A stretch of DNA of 64,000 nucleotides from Peribacillus glennii (GTDB taxonomy: Bacteria; Bacillota; Bacilli; Bacillales; DSM-1321): the NCBI RefSeq assembly GCF_003429105.1, contig NZ_QVTD01000006.1, forward strand, positions 124,001 through 188,000. Reading direction: 5' to 3'. Numbering within the stretch: the first letter of the stretch is position 1; every line of letters starts with the position of its first letter. Below, one piece after another: positions 9,940-19,830 of the stretch. A program made the position numbers and the translations under genes. Under the pieces are notes generated by a model, which saw only the letters and a program-made list of their open reading frames with translations, did no database searches and was not told the origin of the DNA.

Positions 9940-10108
9940 TATGACGCCCCCTGCCTGTTCATTCTGGAAATGTCCACTATGCCCGTATTTATTGCTACTT
10001 TAGTTTATGCCGTGGACGAGACTGTTGCTAAAATATATGTCTATTTGCATAAAGATAGAAGAACATTTGAATACTATGAACAAAATGCCAGGGATGGAGG
10101 ATATGCAC

Positions 10109-10714
10109 GTGAAGAAATATTGGTATGCGGCAATTGCTTTTTTGTTTATAGCTGGATGCAATTCAGACAATAATGCCGTTGAGAACAGGGACAATCACCC
10201 TCAGACGTCACAGGTGCAAAATACAGCCATAAGAGACATTGACAAGAAAAATGGCAAGCAGGTAGCGGGAAGGCTTGCCCGCCTTGCCGAGGGGGTTGGC
10301 CATGTCAATGATGCAACGGCAGTGGTTCTGGGGAATTACGCGGTAGTCGGGATCGATGTGGACGCAAATCTCGAGCGCTCAGAGGTGGGGACAGTCAAAT
10401 ATTCCGTGGCCCAAGCGCTAAGCGAAGATCCTGCTGGAGCAAATGCCGTGGTAGTTGCTGATGCGGACACAAACGCGAGGATAAGGGAAATGGCCCAGGA
10501 TATCCAAAACGGCCGTCCAATCCAAGGGATTATGAATGAACTCGCCGATATAACGGGACGTGTCATTCCCGATGGTCCCGGTGATCACTTTGGCCCACCC
10601 CAAACAAATTCCTTGGAGGATGAAAAAAAGGAAATGGGCAGCCAAAAGGAAAGAAGGATTATGGAACGGCAGCAAGATAAGCAGTCTAATCATTATAAGG
10701 ATAAGGAAAGGTAG
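10109..10714 (+). CDS. ylaJ: Spore lipoprotein, YhcN/YlaJ family
   Basis: A 201-residue secreted lipoprotein: signal peptide KKYWYAAIAFLF followed by lipobox IAGC, then a low-complexity Asn/Asp/Gln stretch and the YhcN/YlaJ domain (VAGRLARLAEGVGHVNDATAV, later AVVVADADTNARIREMA). YlaJ-family proteins sit in the spore inner membrane and affect germination in B. subtilis. GTG at 10109 is chosen: GGAGG lies 8 nt upstream, it opens the signal peptide directly, and the ATG at 10103 is too close to that site. The tail is rich in Lys, Glu and Gln. Confidence 0.88.
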   Translation: MKKYWYAAIAFLFIAGCNSDNNAVENRDNHPQTSQVQNTAIRDIDKKNGKQVAGRLARLAEGVGHVNDATAVVLGNYAVVGIDVDANLERSEVGTVKYSVAQALSEDPAGANAVVVADADTNARIREMAQDIQNGRPIQGIMNELADITGRVIPDGPGDHFGPPQTNSLEDEKKEMGSQKERRIMERQQDKQSNHYKDKER

Positions 10715-10743
10715 AGGCCCGCACTCCGCGGGCCTTTCTTTAT
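10715..10743 (+). terminator. ylaJ terminator
   Basis: AGGCCCGC / GCGGGCCT stem with a 5-nt loop followed by TTCTTT, starting at the ylaJ stop. Confidence 0.8.
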
Positions 10744-10758
10744 GAAAATTGCATGGGT

Positions 10759-11214
10759 TCAATGTTTTATCATCGCTTCTTTTACTTGTTTATCCAGCTT
10801 TTCCGCCGCAAGTTCGTCATAGGTTTTATCATACCGCGGTTCAACAGTGATTTTTGAGCCATAAAACATGATATCCCTTACTTCCTTCACCGAAATTTCA
10901 ATAAGGGCGAGTTTGAGGGGGACACCCTGTAAATATTCCTCTTTCACCTTGGCGTTTCCACTTATTGAATAAGTGGACTCATTCGCAATAAGGGTAATGA
11001 CCGCATTTTTATTCACTTTAATATTTTCGACAATTCTTGAACGGTTATCCACAGCAAGGTATATGAGTTTCTCGCTGCGTGCGGTAAGCCAGGAAATCGC
11101 ATTTACATTCGGACCACCTGTTTCATGATCGACCGTGGCCAATATCACATATTGGTCCTGCTGCAGTTTTTCAAATAACGGGCGGATTAATACGGGTTCT
11201 ACCAGATTAGCCAT
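10759..11214 (-). CDS. Pyridoxamine 5'-phosphate oxidase-like FMN-binding protein
   Basis: A 151-residue single-domain protein with the split-barrel flavin-binding pattern: YVILATVDHETGGPNVNAISW (beta strands around the FMN phosphate), IYLAVDNRSRIVENIKVNKNAVI and an SGNAKVK strand. Such proteins usually bind FMN or a related cofactor and reduce small molecules; this one has no substrate I can name. ATG at 11214 is used because GGAGG lies 8 nt upstream; an in-frame ATG at 11229 would contain that ribosome site. It interrupts the ylaJ-ylaI pair of B. subtilis. Confidence 0.8.
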   Translation of the reverse strand: MANLVEPVLIRPLFEKLQQDQYVILATVDHETGGPNVNAISWLTARSEKLIYLAVDNRSRIVENIKVNKNAVITLIANESTYSISGNAKVKEEYLQGVPLKLALIEISVKEVRDIMFYGSKITVEPRYDKTYDELAAEKLDKQVKEAMIKH

Positions 11215-11422
11215 TGTGATAGCCTCCATTCACTAAGCGGAAATTGTCTCTGTATTGATCAGATTGCAGGATGATAATGTAAGTATATGAAATCCTTTTG
11301 CCTTATACAAATATTCGTAAAGCAGTAAACATGTTATACTTTTATTATGTAAATGAAAATGCAAGTTTAAGAATGCGCATGCAACAGAAATTATATTTCA
11401 AATCAGAAAAGAGGTTATTGCC

Positions 11423-11623
11423 ATGCGGGTAAAATGCGTAATTTGCGATACCATCGAGACGATTCCTGATTTTTCCCCTGAAGCCAAAAAGCTCAGGAAC
11501 CGGCCGATCCATACATATATGTGCAAGAGCTGCCATCAAAGAATCGAAGAAAAAACAAATGCCCGGATTGAATCAGGAAATTTCCGCTTATACCGGAGCG
11601 CGATCAAGGATGATGAATGGTAG
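11423..11623 (+). CDS. ylaI: YlaI family zinc-ribbon-like protein
   Basis: A 66-residue protein with two CxxC pairs (CVIC near residue 5 and CKSC near 34), expected to bind one zinc ion. The pattern, length and position between ylaJ and ylaH match B. subtilis YlaI; no function is known. ATG at 11423 follows AGAGG with 8 nt spacing. A strong terminator follows. Confidence 0.88.
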   Translation: MRVKCVICDTIETIPDFSPEAKKLRNRPIHTYMCKSCHQRIEEKTNARIESGNFRLYRSAIKDDEW

Positions 11624-11644
11624 GACTCATCTTTGCCAAAAAGA

Positions 11645-11677
11645 AAAACCGTGGGTCCACTGGACTCACGGTTTTTT
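11645..11677 (+). terminator. ylaI terminator
   Basis: AAAAACCGTG...CACGGTTTTTT stem-loop with a T-run on the + strand. The A-run on the other side makes it usable for the convergent small gene at 11677-11964 as well. Confidence 0.8.
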
Positions 11678-11964
11678 CATTCTTCATAATTCATATATTT
11701 CTCCGGCTCTGCTTCTATTTGCCCAAGCATCACATCAATCAGCTCAATAGGGAACCGTGCTGTCTTTTCCTCCTGATTGACAAAATACTCGACATAATAA
11801 AAGGGTTCTTCTTTTTGGACACCTAAGATTACTGCTTGGTGCTTTTCCCGCAGCATCTGCTCAAAAAGCAGTCTTGTATCTCTTGCAGCAGTATCATCAG
11901 GACGTGCCTCACAGACAACTTTAATGGTAAGCCAGTTATAAAGCGTATCCTGTAAATATTGCAT
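11677..11964 (-). CDS. Conserved hypothetical protein downstream of ylaH
   Basis: A 95-residue acidic cytosolic protein. I do not recognise a family. Visible: an amphipathic N-terminal part (LYNWLTIKVVCEARPDD), a central DTRLLFEQMLREKH helix, a beta-like VILGVQKEEPFYYVEYFV and an acidic C-terminus. It lies 3 nt downstream of ylaH on the same strand, so it is likely co-transcribed and perhaps translationally coupled with typA-ylaH. The ribosome site is weak (GAGCGGG). Confidence 0.65.
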   Translation of the reverse strand: MQYLQDTLYNWLTIKVVCEARPDDTAARDTRLLFEQMLREKHQAVILGVQKEEPFYYVEYFVNQEEKTARFPIELIDVMLGQIEAEPEKYMNYEE

Positions 11965-11967
11965 GCT

Positions 11968-12276
11968 TTAGGCCCGCTCTTCTTTTTTATGGTTATGCAG
12001 GCGATATTTATATATGCCGAGAACCAGAGCGGCAATGACAAGCCCTTCGCCGACAGGCAGGAATACGGCAAGGAATGAAAGAAGCGAGCATCCTATTGCC
12101 ATTACGGCATAGATGATGACATTTTTCAGTACGGGCAGTTTTTTCGCAAATCCGAGCTTATAGACGATCACACATAGTACAAAAACCGTGGCGTATAAAT
12201 ACCACATTCCGGCCTCTGGATTTTTATCTACATTAAACAGTGCCGCAAAGAAAGACAGCCGCTCCTCGACATTCAT
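11968..12276 (-). CDS. ylaH: YlaH-like membrane protein
   Basis: A 102-residue integral membrane protein with three hydrophobic segments ([49 protein letters not shown]) and a basic tail. It matches the YlaH family by length and by position immediately after typA. Function unknown. ATG at 12276 follows GGGGGG. The 23-nt gap to typA indicates one operon. Confidence 0.85.
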   Translation of the reverse strand: MNVEERLSFFAALFNVDKNPEAGMWYLYATVFVLCVIVYKLGFAKKLPVLKNVIIYAVMAIGCSLLSFLAVFLPVGEGLVIAALVLGIYKYRLHNHKKEERA

Positions 12277-12299
12277 TCCTTTTCCCCCCTGGATAAACC

Positions 12300-14144
12300 T
12301 TAGTTTGTTTCAGCGTATTTTTTCTTTTTTGCCGCTTTTTCCCGTTCATTTTTATCCAGAATCTTTTTACGAAGGCGAATCGATTCCGGTGTCACTTCAC
12401 AATATTCATCGTCGTTCAGATATTCCAATGACTCCTCTAGAGACATAATTCTTGGTTTTTTCATGGAGGTTGTCTGATCTTTGTTCGCTGAACGCATGTT
12501 AGTCATTTGCTTCGCTTTTACGATGTTAACCGTTAAATCATTTTCACGGTTATGCTCTCCCACAATCATACCTTCATAAATTTCAGTGCCCGGCTCAACG
12601 AAAATGACGCCGCGGTCCTCTACACCCATAATCCCGTATTGAGTGGATTTACCGGTTTCCATGGATACAAGCACACCCTGCCTTCGTCCGCCGACTTGGC
12701 CGGTCTGCATTGGCTGGTAGCTGTCAAATGAATGGTTCATGATCCCATAGCCGCGCGTAAGCGTAAGGAATTCCGTTGAATATCCAATTAAACCGCGTGC
12801 AGGCACGTTAAAAATCAGACGGACCTGGCCGCCTCCATTATTAATCATATCAAGCATCTCGCCCTTACGTGCACCGATTGATTCCATTATTGCACCTGTA
12901 TGCTCTTCCGGAACATCAATTTGCACTCGCTCAACAGGCTCACAGCGGACGCCGTCAATTTCCTTGACGATAACTTCAGGCTTGGAAACCTGAAGCTCGT
13001 AGCCTTCACGCCTCATGTTTTCAATTAAGATAGACAAATGAAGTTCACCACGGCCGGATACAATCCACACATCAGGTGAATCTGTATCTTCAACCCGCAA
13101 GCTAACATCTGTTTCTAGTTGGCTCTTTAACCTTTCTTCAATCTTTCTTGATGTCACATATTTACCTTCACGGCCAGCAAACGGACTGTTATTGACAAGG
13201 AAAGTCATTTGCAAAGTAGGCTCATCAATACGCAATACTGGAAGTGCTTCCTGATGTTCTACCGGTGTTACGGTTTCCCCTACGTTGATGTCTTCCATAC
13301 CGGAAACAGCTACAAGGTCTCCGGCAACCGCTTCTTCGATTTCAACACGCTTTAAGCCGATAAAGCCGAAAATCTTTGTCACACGGAATGACTTGACAGT
13401 GCCATCAAGCTTCATTAAAGAAACCTGCTGGCCGACCTTCATCGTTCCACGGAATACACGGCCAATCCCGATACGTCCGACATAATCATTATAATCAAGT
13501 AACGCCACCTGGAATTGCAGCGGCTCTTCACGGTTATCAACAGGAGCAGGAATCGTGTCTACGATTGTTTCAAATAATGGTTCCATTGTTGGTTCCTGTT
13601 TGGCCGGATCCGGATCAACGCTTGCTGTACCGTTTATGCCTGAAGCATAAATAACGGGGAATTCAAGCTGCTCTTCATCAGCGCCAAGCTCGATGAATAA
13701 ATCAAGGACCTCATCAATAACTTCCTCTGGACGGGCGGAGTCTTTGTCAATTTTATTTACAACGACAATCGGAGTAATTTTTTGTTCTAATGCTTTTTTT
13801 AATACAAACCGTGTTTGGGGCATTGTACCTTCATAAGCATCCACAACAAGCACTACGCCGTCAACCATTCTCATGATCCGCTCCACTTCACCGCCAAAAT
13901 CGGCGTGGCCAGGTGTATCAAGGATATTGATTTTTGTATCTTTATATTGAACGGCTGTATTTTTCGCCAGGATCGTGATTCCACGCTCTCTTTCAAGGTC
14001 ATTGGAATCCATTGCGCGTTCTTCAACGTGCTCATTCGCACGGAATGTACCGGATTGTTTCAATAGTTCGTCTACCAGCGTCGTTTTCCCATGGTCAACG
14101 TGGGCAATGATCGCTATATTGCGTATATCATTACGAGATTTCAA
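12300..14144 (-). CDS. typA: Translational GTPase TypA/BipA
   Basis: Ribosome-binding GTPase of the EF-G/LepA class, involved in 50S assembly and growth at low temperature. The 614 residues contain G1 AHVDHGKTT (about 14-22), switch region ERERGITI, G3 DTPGHADF, G4 NKID, then domains II, III, V and the BipA C-terminal domain ([13 protein letters not shown]). TTG at 14144 is chosen because AGGAG sits 8 nt upstream and the resulting [11 protein letters not shown] agrees with the family N-terminus; the in-frame GTG at 14153 overlaps the ribosome site. It heads a typA-ylaH-small ORF cluster. Confidence 0.96.
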   Translation of the reverse strand: MKSRNDIRNIAIIAHVDHGKTTLVDELLKQSGTFRANEHVEERAMDSNDLERERGITILAKNTAVQYKDTKINILDTPGHADFGGEVERIMRMVDGVVLVVDAYEGTMPQTRFVLKKALEQKITPIVVVNKIDKDSARPEEVIDEVLDLFIELGADEEQLEFPVIYASGINGTASVDPDPAKQEPTMEPLFETIVDTIPAPVDNREEPLQFQVALLDYNDYVGRIGIGRVFRGTMKVGQQVSLMKLDGTVKSFRVTKIFGFIGLKRVEIEEAVAGDLVAVSGMEDINVGETVTPVEHQEALPVLRIDEPTLQMTFLVNNSPFAGREGKYVTSRKIEERLKSQLETDVSLRVEDTDSPDVWIVSGRGELHLSILIENMRREGYELQVSKPEVIVKEIDGVRCEPVERVQIDVPEEHTGAIMESIGARKGEMLDMINNGGGQVRLIFNVPARGLIGYSTEFLTLTRGYGIMNHSFDSYQPMQTGQVGGRRQGVLVSMETGKSTQYGIMGVEDRGVIFVEPGTEIYEGMIVGEHNRENDLTVNIVKAKQMTNMRSANKDQTTSMKKPRIMSLEESLEYLNDDEYCEVTPESIRLRKKILDKNEREKAAKKKKYAETN

Positions 14145-14224
14145 TAAATTCACTCCTAGGTATATAATGTCTGTCCCATTAACTTACATATTATATCACA
14201 ATCATAGTAGAAACAAAGAAAGAA

Positions 14225-14500
14225 ATTCTGTACAATCATAAGAAAAGAGGATGCCACCTGTTTAAAAGAAACTTCGACTAACTTTTGGCACGTCCTGTGG
14301 CGAACGCCGATGTCACTAACTCCTCGAAAAGCTACGCTTTCCATCGGGTGATGTATCATACCGGAATCTTTCCTTGTCCTGTGAAAGACCGGAGACGGGC
14401 GCTGTGCACTTCGGGGCCGACTAAAACCGCCAGGACTTCATCTGATCGTCGGCGCCAGTAAATCCATGTACGTGCACATCTAAAAATGACAAGTCGAATT
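14225..14500. repeat. Intergenic element with imperfect palindromes (type E, copy 1)
   Basis: The gene-free stretch 14145-14531 contains palindrome-rich sequence with no reading frame: GGCACGTCC...GCGAACGCCGATGTCAC, then GGGTGATGT and GACGGGCGCTGT. A similar series (AACGCCGACGTCA, GGTGACATC, CTGGGCGCTGTAG) recurs at 25910-26230. The resemblance is patchy, so membership in one family is probable rather than proven. Confidence 0.4.
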
Positions 14501-14531
14501 ACTTATGTTTTAATAAAATGAGGTGAAGATT

Positions 14532-14726
14532 ATGAAGGAAATGCAATGGAACTTCCTGCTTCTTGCACTCCTTGCCGCAGCAAGCATGGCCTGGACAGGC
14601 ATCGCAATAGGCGAGGGGAGCACAATCGGGATCATTCTTAGTATACTCGCTCTTTTTGTTATTATGGGCTACGGCTTTACGAAGAAGAGAAAATTGCGTG
14701 AAAAAGAACAAAAAAAGATTGAATAA
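14532..14726 (+). CDS. ylaF: YlaF family small membrane protein
   Basis: A 64-residue protein with two hydrophobic helices (FLLLALLAAASMAWTGIAIG and IGIILSILALFVIMGYGF) and a strongly basic tail (TKKRKLREKEQKK). Length, topology and position next to typA match YlaF. Function unknown. ATG at 14532 follows GAGGTG with 6 nt spacing; a GTG at 14523 lies inside that site. Confidence 0.78.
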   Translation: MKEMQWNFLLLALLAAASMAWTGIAIGEGSTIGIILSILALFVIMGYGFTKKRKLREKEQKKIE

Positions 14727-14733
14727 TAACCCT

Positions 14734-14764
14734 GAAAAAACGCCGCTTGCATGCGGCGTTTTTT
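14734..14764. terminator. Bidirectional terminator, ylaF / yktC
   Basis: AAAAAACGCCGC-TTGCAT-GCGGCGTTTTTT is symmetric, so it works for both ylaF (+) and yktC (-). It ends within the yktC stop codon. Confidence 0.88.
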
Positions 14765-15558
14765 CACAAATTCTTCAAGTAGTTCTCCCTAATTTCTTTA
14801 TGGAGGCCAGGCTTGGACACAAACAAGGAGCCTCCCTTTATATAATCCAAAGGGTTCCCATAGAGATCGCTTACCTCCCCGCCTGCCTCTTCAATCAAAA
14901 TCGCCCCTCCTGCAAAATCCCATGGAGAAAGCCTTGGTGTAATATATGCATCCAGCCTGCCAGCTGCCACGAAGGCCAATTCAAGCGCTGCCGAACCATA
15001 TGACCTTGTCCCTCTTACGTCCCGGACAAGCGGCGCAAGTATGGATGGGTCGAGTTTCTTATTTTCGGTAACCCATGTCGCATTTAAGGAAAGAATGGCT
15101 TCCTTGACGGCCACTTCCTTAAGCTTTGGAATTTCCTTGTCGTTCATATAGGCGCCTTGCCCCTTGAATGCATGATATAATTCGTCATGGACGACATCAT
15201 ACACGAGCCCTATTTTCCCAATTCCATCTTCAAGGATGCCGATGGATATGGCGAAGTTCCTTTGCTGGTGAATGAAGTTCATCGTTCCGTCAATGGGGTC
15301 GATAATCCAGACGATTCCTTTTAAATCACTTACTGCATCTCCCATTCCTTCCTCTCCCAGAACCCTGTGGCCCGGGAAAGTTTCCGTTATCTTATCCAGA
15401 AAGAATTGCTCAGTTTCCCTGTCCATGTTCGTAACAAGATCATTCGGATTCGTTTTTGTTTCAATGTTCAGCTTTTTTTCAAAAGAGCATCTAAGCTTTT
15501 CCCCCGCTTCTTCAATCCATTTCTTCGCATATGTATCAATTTGCTTCCAATTCGTCAT
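14764..15558 (-). CDS. yktC: Inositol monophosphatase family protein
   Basis: A 264-residue Mg-dependent phosphatase of the IMPase/SuhB family. Motifs: GEEG (about 70), metal-binding DPIDGTMNF and the C-terminal WDFAGGAILIEEAGG. The usual WDxAAG is here WDFAGG, a mild change. The B. subtilis orthologue YktC hydrolyses myo-inositol-1-phosphate. ATG at 15558 is used since GGAGG is 7 nt upstream; longer starts add residues containing that site. Confidence 0.9.
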   Translation of the reverse strand: MTNWKQIDTYAKKWIEEAGEKLRCSFEKKLNIETKTNPNDLVTNMDRETEQFFLDKITETFPGHRVLGEEGMGDAVSDLKGIVWIIDPIDGTMNFIHQQRNFAISIGILEDGIGKIGLVYDVVHDELYHAFKGQGAYMNDKEIPKLKEVAVKEAILSLNATWVTENKKLDPSILAPLVRDVRGTRSYGSAALELAFVAAGRLDAYITPRLSPWDFAGGAILIEEAGGEVSDLYGNPLDYIKGGSLFVSKPGLHKEIRENYLKNL

Positions 15559-15705
15559 ACCTGATCCTCCGCTCATTTGATCAAACATCCCTACTATTAG
15601 AAAAACACATATTTATTATGGCTATTTACAGTGGCAGCCAATAAGAAAGAATATTGGTCCATTTACAACCGGTTTTATTCAGATTACTTTATGCTGCCAA
15701 ATTCT

Positions 15706-15897
15706 TCAACATTGCAGATTCTTGAACTTACCTTTTTTGCTTAGTACCAAATCAAACCGGCTATGGTCCGCCTGCCCATTGTTCTTTTGCGCTTTGTCTG
15801 CTTTTTCTTCCAGCCTGAGAAAAACTTCTGATTGGAACAAATTCTGCCAGGTTTTTTTGTTCTGATTACATATTTCAATATTTTTGGCTTGCTCCAA
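15706..15897 (-). CDS. Possible small protein (doubtful)
   Basis: A 63-residue frame beginning TTG at 15897, with GGTGGGAG about 11 nt upstream. The product is hydrophilic and rich in Lys, Gln and Asn. I recognise no family; an overlapping frame of similar length on the same strand is equally open. It lies in the otherwise gene-free stretch 15559-16078. Reported only as a possibility. Confidence 0.22.
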   Translation of the reverse strand: MEQAKNIEICNQNKKTWQNLFQSEVFLRLEEKADKAQKNNGQADHSRFDLVLSKKGKFKNLQC

Positions 15898-15957
15898 GTA
15901 GATTCAACTCCCACCTGCTCATCAGCGCTTGGCATCTATGTATTCTGTAGTGGGATG

Positions 15958-16000
15958 ATAAAAGACGGACACTTTATTTTTACAAGAAAGTGTCCGTCCT
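15958..16000 (-). terminator. ykzI terminator
   Basis: GACGGACACTTT / AAAGTGTCCGTC, a 12-bp stem with an 11-nt loop followed on the - strand by TTTTATC, about 80 nt beyond the ykzI stop. Confidence 0.75.
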
Positions 16001-16078
16001 AAATCTTCATTATTCCGTTAAGATTGTAAATTCTCATTTCCGGCTTTTTTTCTCCTTATTTTCTTCCAAAACCTGTTG

Positions 16079-16276
16079 CTACAGCGCTTTAAGTCTCAAT
16101 AATTCCAAGCGGATGCGCTCAAGCTTCTGTTTGCATTGATTTTTTTTCTGCTCATTTTTTTCTCCGATAGCCTCGAATAAGGTAGCAAGCTCATAATCCA
16201 TTTCCATTCTCAATACTGCTGCTCTATGTTTTTCAACTTCTTTCGCTTTTAATGCCTGATTCATAACTTGTTTCAT
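16079..16276 (-). CDS. ykzI: Small coiled-coil protein, YkzI-like
   Basis: A 65-residue, highly charged, wholly helical protein (heptad-like KEVEKHRAAVLRMEMDYEL and KQKLERIRLELLRLKAL). It occupies the position of ykzI between yktB and yktC and has comparable length. ATG at 16276 with GAGGAG about 10 nt upstream. Function unknown. Confidence 0.65.
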   Translation of the reverse strand: MKQVMNQALKAKEVEKHRAAVLRMEMDYELATLFEAIGEKNEQKKNQCKQKLERIRLELLRLKAL

Positions 16277-16476
16277 CCTGTATCTTCTCCTCTCGAATAA
16301 TTAACTAAATTTTCAGATATATTTTTTTACTATATTATGACGTCCCTCGCCAAATCGCAACAAATTTGTGCAATAACCTAAATCGAATCCGGCGAATCCA
16401 TCATCTATAGTAATTTTTTTCATTTAAGCAACCCCTATGCTACAATATATGTAGTAAAAGTTACAGGAGGAAGGAA

Positions 16477-17091
16477 ATGGAACAATTTATTGCCAGCGAT
16501 TTTAATGTTTTTAAAATAGATGGCCTAGACGGCCGAATGGAAGCATTACAGGACCGGATTTGGCCAAAGCTTCAAACGCTTGGCACCCATTTTTCACAGG
16601 AGTTATCTGCCAAGACCGGGGATGAGATGTTTGCCCATGTTGCTAAGCACGCAAGAAGGACGGTGAACCCCCCGAAAGATACATGGGTTGCTTTTGCCGC
16701 CAATAAAAGGGGATATAAAATGATGCCCCACTTCCAGATTGGCTTATGGGAGACCCATTTATTCATTTGGTTTGCAGTGATTTATGAAGCACCCAACAAG
16801 ACCGAGTTCGGAAAAACCCTGGAACAGAACGCCCAAAAAGTAAAAGATATGATTCCGGATGAATTTGTTTGGTCACTCGACCATACAAAGCCTGAGGTCA
16901 TTCCTCATGAAGGCCTTTCTATAGAGGAATTGAAATCCATGTTCAAACGTCTCCAGTCCGTGAAAAAAGCAGAAATCCTTTGCGGCATTCAAATTCCCCG
17001 CGAAGAAGCGGTCAAACTATCAGGCGATGACTTAGTAAAAAAAATCAGTGATGCGTTTGACCATTTAATACCCCTGTATAAACTCGGATAA
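16477..17091 (+). CDS. yktB: DUF1054 (UPF0637) family protein
   Basis: A 204-residue soluble protein matching B. subtilis YktB, an alpha/beta fold of unknown function. Recognisable pieces: FKIDGLDGRMEAL near the start, HVAKHARRTVNPPKDTWVAF and MMPHFQIGLWETHLFIW in the middle. ATG at 16477 has a near-perfect AGGAGG 6 nt upstream. A TACAAT -10-like box lies about 35 nt before the start. In B. subtilis the next gene is yktA; here the trp operon intervenes. Confidence 0.92.
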   Translation: MEQFIASDFNVFKIDGLDGRMEALQDRIWPKLQTLGTHFSQELSAKTGDEMFAHVAKHARRTVNPPKDTWVAFAANKRGYKMMPHFQIGLWETHLFIWFAVIYEAPNKTEFGKTLEQNAQKVKDMIPDEFVWSLDHTKPEVIPHEGLSIEELKSMFKRLQSVKKAEILCGIQIPREEAVKLSGDDLVKKISDAFDHLIPLYKLG

Positions 17092-17140
17092 ACATATCCT
17101 ATGACAATTCGACATCTACTGCGGATTTCATATTATAAGT

Positions 17141-17172
17141 AAAGGGCTGGATCCGTATCCAGCCCTTTTTAC
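17141..17172. terminator. Terminator between yktB and trpA
   Basis: AAGGGCTGGAT-CCGT-ATCCAGCCCTTTTT: an 11-bp stem with a T-run on the + strand for yktB and a weaker TTTACTT on the - strand for the trp operon. Confidence 0.8.
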
Positions 17173-17199
17173 ATGTCACAATTTGAAAGTACAAAATTT

Positions 17200-17988
17200 T
17201 TAAGACAGCACTTTCCCTTTTGCCGCTTGAATCAAATCGGTAATCTCATTAAATGCTGCAGCAGAAAGCAATTGGATGATCTTGCTGCCAACAACCGTAC
17301 CATCGCAATATTTACCTGCTTCGCGAACGTGCTGCGGGGTGGATATCCCAAAACCCGCCAACACTGGTACGTTGCTTACAGACCGTACCTGCTGCAAAAA
17401 GCGTCCGGTTTCCTCTTCAAAATGATCCCTTGCCCCTGTTGTGCCTTTGATGGTCACTGCATACAGAAACCCTTCCGCTCCGTCAGCGATTTTCTTTATC
17501 CGCTCTGCCGGGCTTGTCAATGTCACAAGCCGTACCAAAGCAATACCCGATTGTTTTAACTCCCCGGATATGATTCCTTCTTCTTCCAGCGGCATATCGG
17601 GAATGATACATCCGTCCACTCCAGCAGCCGCGCAATCAGCAGCAAACTGCCCGGCCCCGTATGTAAACACCGGGTTTAGATAGGTCATAAGAATAATAGG
17701 AATTTTAATTTCCGTGCGAATGGAGGTTAAAGTCTCTAAAATGCCTCTCAGGGAAACTCCCTGTTGAAGGGCGCGCTTGCCTGCCTCCTGTATGACCGGC
17801 CCGTCTGCAACCGGATCCGAAAAAGGAATACCCAATTCGACTGCATCAGCCCCCGCTTCTTGCAGAAAAAGCAGCTGCTGCTTTAATATATCAAGGCCTC
17901 CGTCACCCGCCATAATATAAGGTATAAAAGCTTTTTCGCCTTTTTGGCTGCACTTTTCAAATGCCTGTTCCAGTCTTTCCTTACCCAA
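17200..17988 (-). CDS. trpA: Tryptophan synthase alpha subunit
   Basis: Cleaves indole-3-glycerol phosphate to indole and glyceraldehyde 3-phosphate in the TrpA2B2 complex. TIM-barrel of 262 residues with catalytic Glu in [15 protein letters not shown] (about residue 51) and Asp about 62, and MTYLNPVF later. The start is TTG at 17988 with GGGAGG 8 nt upstream; it overlaps the trpB stop by 8 nt, indicating coupled translation for equimolar subunits. Last gene of the trp operon. Confidence 0.97.
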   Translation of the reverse strand: MGKERLEQAFEKCSQKGEKAFIPYIMAGDGGLDILKQQLLFLQEAGADAVELGIPFSDPVADGPVIQEAGKRALQQGVSLRGILETLTSIRTEIKIPIILMTYLNPVFTYGAGQFAADCAAAGVDGCIIPDMPLEEEGIISGELKQSGIALVRLVTLTSPAERIKKIADGAEGFLYAVTIKGTTGARDHFEEETGRFLQQVRSVSNVPVLAGFGISTPQHVREAGKYCDGTVVGSKIIQLLSAAAFNEITDLIQAAKGKVLS

Positions 17989-19186
17989 TTGAATGTCCTC
18001 CCATCAGCTTCTGGATTGTTTCCACGTCTTTGTCTCCCCTGCCTGACAGACAAATCACAAGATTTTGTTCAGGCCTCATCTCCTTTGCGTGACCAACTGC
18101 ATAGGCAACCGCATGGGAGCTTTCCAAGGCTGGGATAATCCCCTCTGTACGGGAAAGCAATATGAAAGCATCCAAAGCTTCTTTATCAGTCACAGATGCA
18201 TACTGCACCCTGCCCATGTCCTTTAATAAACTGTGCTCAGGTCCTACTCCCGGATAATCAAGGCCTGCTGAAATCGAGTGCGCTTCCTGGATTTGGCCAT
18301 CATCATCCTGTAATAAATACATCAGGGAACCATGCAGGATTCCTTTCTTCCCTTTTGTTAATGTAGCTGCATGCTTCTCTGTGTCTATTCCGCTTCCTGC
18401 CGCCTCTACTCCAACCAAAGATACTCCTGAATCCTCGATAAATGGATAGAACATCCCCATCGCGTTGCTGCCGCCGCCGATACAGGCTACAATGGCATCC
18501 GGCAGGCCGCCGGTAATTTCTGAAAACTGCCGTTTCGTTTCGTTTCCAATTACGCTTTGGAAATCACGGACAATTTTCGGGAACGGATGCGGTCCAAGAA
18601 CGGAGCCCATTATATAATGGGTATCATCCACATTGGCAACCCAATATCTTAACGCTTCATTGACGGCATCTTTAAGTGTGCCGCTCCCCTGGTCCACCGA
18701 GACTACCTTGGCCCCAAGAAGTTCCATCCGGAATACATTCAGCTTTTGGCGGGCGACGTCTTCCTTGCCCATAAAAATGATGCATTCCAAATTCAACAAT
18801 GCACAAACCGTCGCAGTAGCAACGCCATGCTGGCCGGCACCTGTTTCAGCAACAACCTTTTTCTTCCCCATCCTGGCGGTCAAAAGCGCCTGGCCGATTG
18901 TATTATTGATCTTATGGGCACCTGTATGGTTCAGGTCTTCCCGTTTTAAATATATTTTTGCACCGCCGGCATATTTTGTGAGATTTTCAGCATAATAGAG
19001 TGGATTTTCGCGCCCGATATACTGGGTCAGGTAATACTCCATCTCCTTTTGAAAATTATCATCCTGTATTGCTTCGTCATAGGCTTTTTCGAGTTCCAAT
19101 ACGGCGGTCATTAGTGTTTCGGGAACGAACCTTCCTCCGTAAGGGCCGAAATGTCCGTTTTGGTCTGGCTGTACATAGGTGCTCAT
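17981..19186 (-). CDS. trpB: Tryptophan synthase beta subunit
   Basis: PLP-dependent condensation of indole with serine to tryptophan. 401 residues; PLP lysine in [11 protein letters not shown], catalytic Glu region [13 protein letters not shown], phosphate loop GGGSNAMG. The N-terminus [17 protein letters not shown] ([11 protein letters not shown]) is typical of TrpB1, the partner of TrpA. ATG at 19186 with AAAGGAG 10 nt upstream; 15 nt after the trpF stop. Confidence 0.97.
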   Translation of the reverse strand: MSTYVQPDQNGHFGPYGGRFVPETLMTAVLELEKAYDEAIQDDNFQKEMEYYLTQYIGRENPLYYAENLTKYAGGAKIYLKREDLNHTGAHKINNTIGQALLTARMGKKKVVAETGAGQHGVATATVCALLNLECIIFMGKEDVARQKLNVFRMELLGAKVVSVDQGSGTLKDAVNEALRYWVANVDDTHYIMGSVLGPHPFPKIVRDFQSVIGNETKRQFSEITGGLPDAIVACIGGGSNAMGMFYPFIEDSGVSLVGVEAAGSGIDTEKHAATLTKGKKGILHGSLMYLLQDDDGQIQEAHSISAGLDYPGVGPEHSLLKDMGRVQYASVTDKEALDAFILLSRTEGIIPALESSHAVAYAVGHAKEMRPEQNLVICLSGRGDKDVETIQKLMGGHSIG

Positions 19187-19201
19187 CTTATTCCATCTCC
19201 T

Positions 19202-19813
19202 TTAATAGACTGTTAATTTGGCATTGTTAACAAATCGGTATATCTTATCCAAATCCTTCATGCCATTTGTTTCCACTCCGCTTGAAACATCTACACCGGC
19301 CGGCTGGACGGCTTTGATGGCCGAGCTTACATTTTCAGGCGTAAGCCCTCCTGCCAGGATGACCTTATTCAAGGGAAGAGCGTCCGGGTCAAGTATTTGC
19401 TGATCAATGGCAATCCCGTTTCCTCCTTGATATTTTCCTTTCGGGCTATCAAGCAAAAAATAATCCGCCTGGTATGAAGCAAGCTTATTCAGGTCTTCCT
19501 GCTTGCCGATGCCAAAGGCTTTTATAACCGGCAGCCTCAAACCGTTTATATAATCAGTACTTTCATCGCCATGCAGCTGGATATAATCAAGTCCGGCGAT
19601 GGACTGGATCCGGTTTATTTCATCTGGATGTTCGTTCACAAAAACACCTGCTGTTTTGGCCTTGCCCTTGATTCCGGCAATAATCTCCGCTGCCAATTCC
19701 GGTTCAATGCGACGCTTGCTTTTGGCAAATACAAAGCCTAACAGATCGGCACCTGCATCCACCGCAGCCCGGGCAGCTTCATGTGTTGTAATTCCGCAAA
19801 TTTTTACGATCAT
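19202..19813 (-). CDS. trpF: Phosphoribosylanthranilate isomerase
   Basis: Amadori rearrangement of phosphoribosylanthranilate to CdRP. 203-residue TIM barrel with catalytic Cys in VKICGITTHEAA (about residue 6), GFVFAKSKRRI and catalytic Asp in DYFLLDSPKG; the phosphate-binding LAGGLTPENV and GVDVSSGVE are intact. A free-standing enzyme, not fused to TrpC. ATG at 19813 follows AGGAG by 7 nt. Confidence 0.96.
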   Translation of the reverse strand: MIVKICGITTHEAARAAVDAGADLLGFVFAKSKRRIEPELAAEIIAGIKGKAKTAGVFVNEHPDEINRIQSIAGLDYIQLHGDESTDYINGLRLPVIKAFGIGKQEDLNKLASYQADYFLLDSPKGKYQGGNGIAIDQQILDPDALPLNKVILAGGLTPENVSSAIKAVQPAGVDVSSGVETNGMKDLDKIYRFVNNAKLTVY

Positions 19814-19830
19814 CTAAAAACTCCTAATAT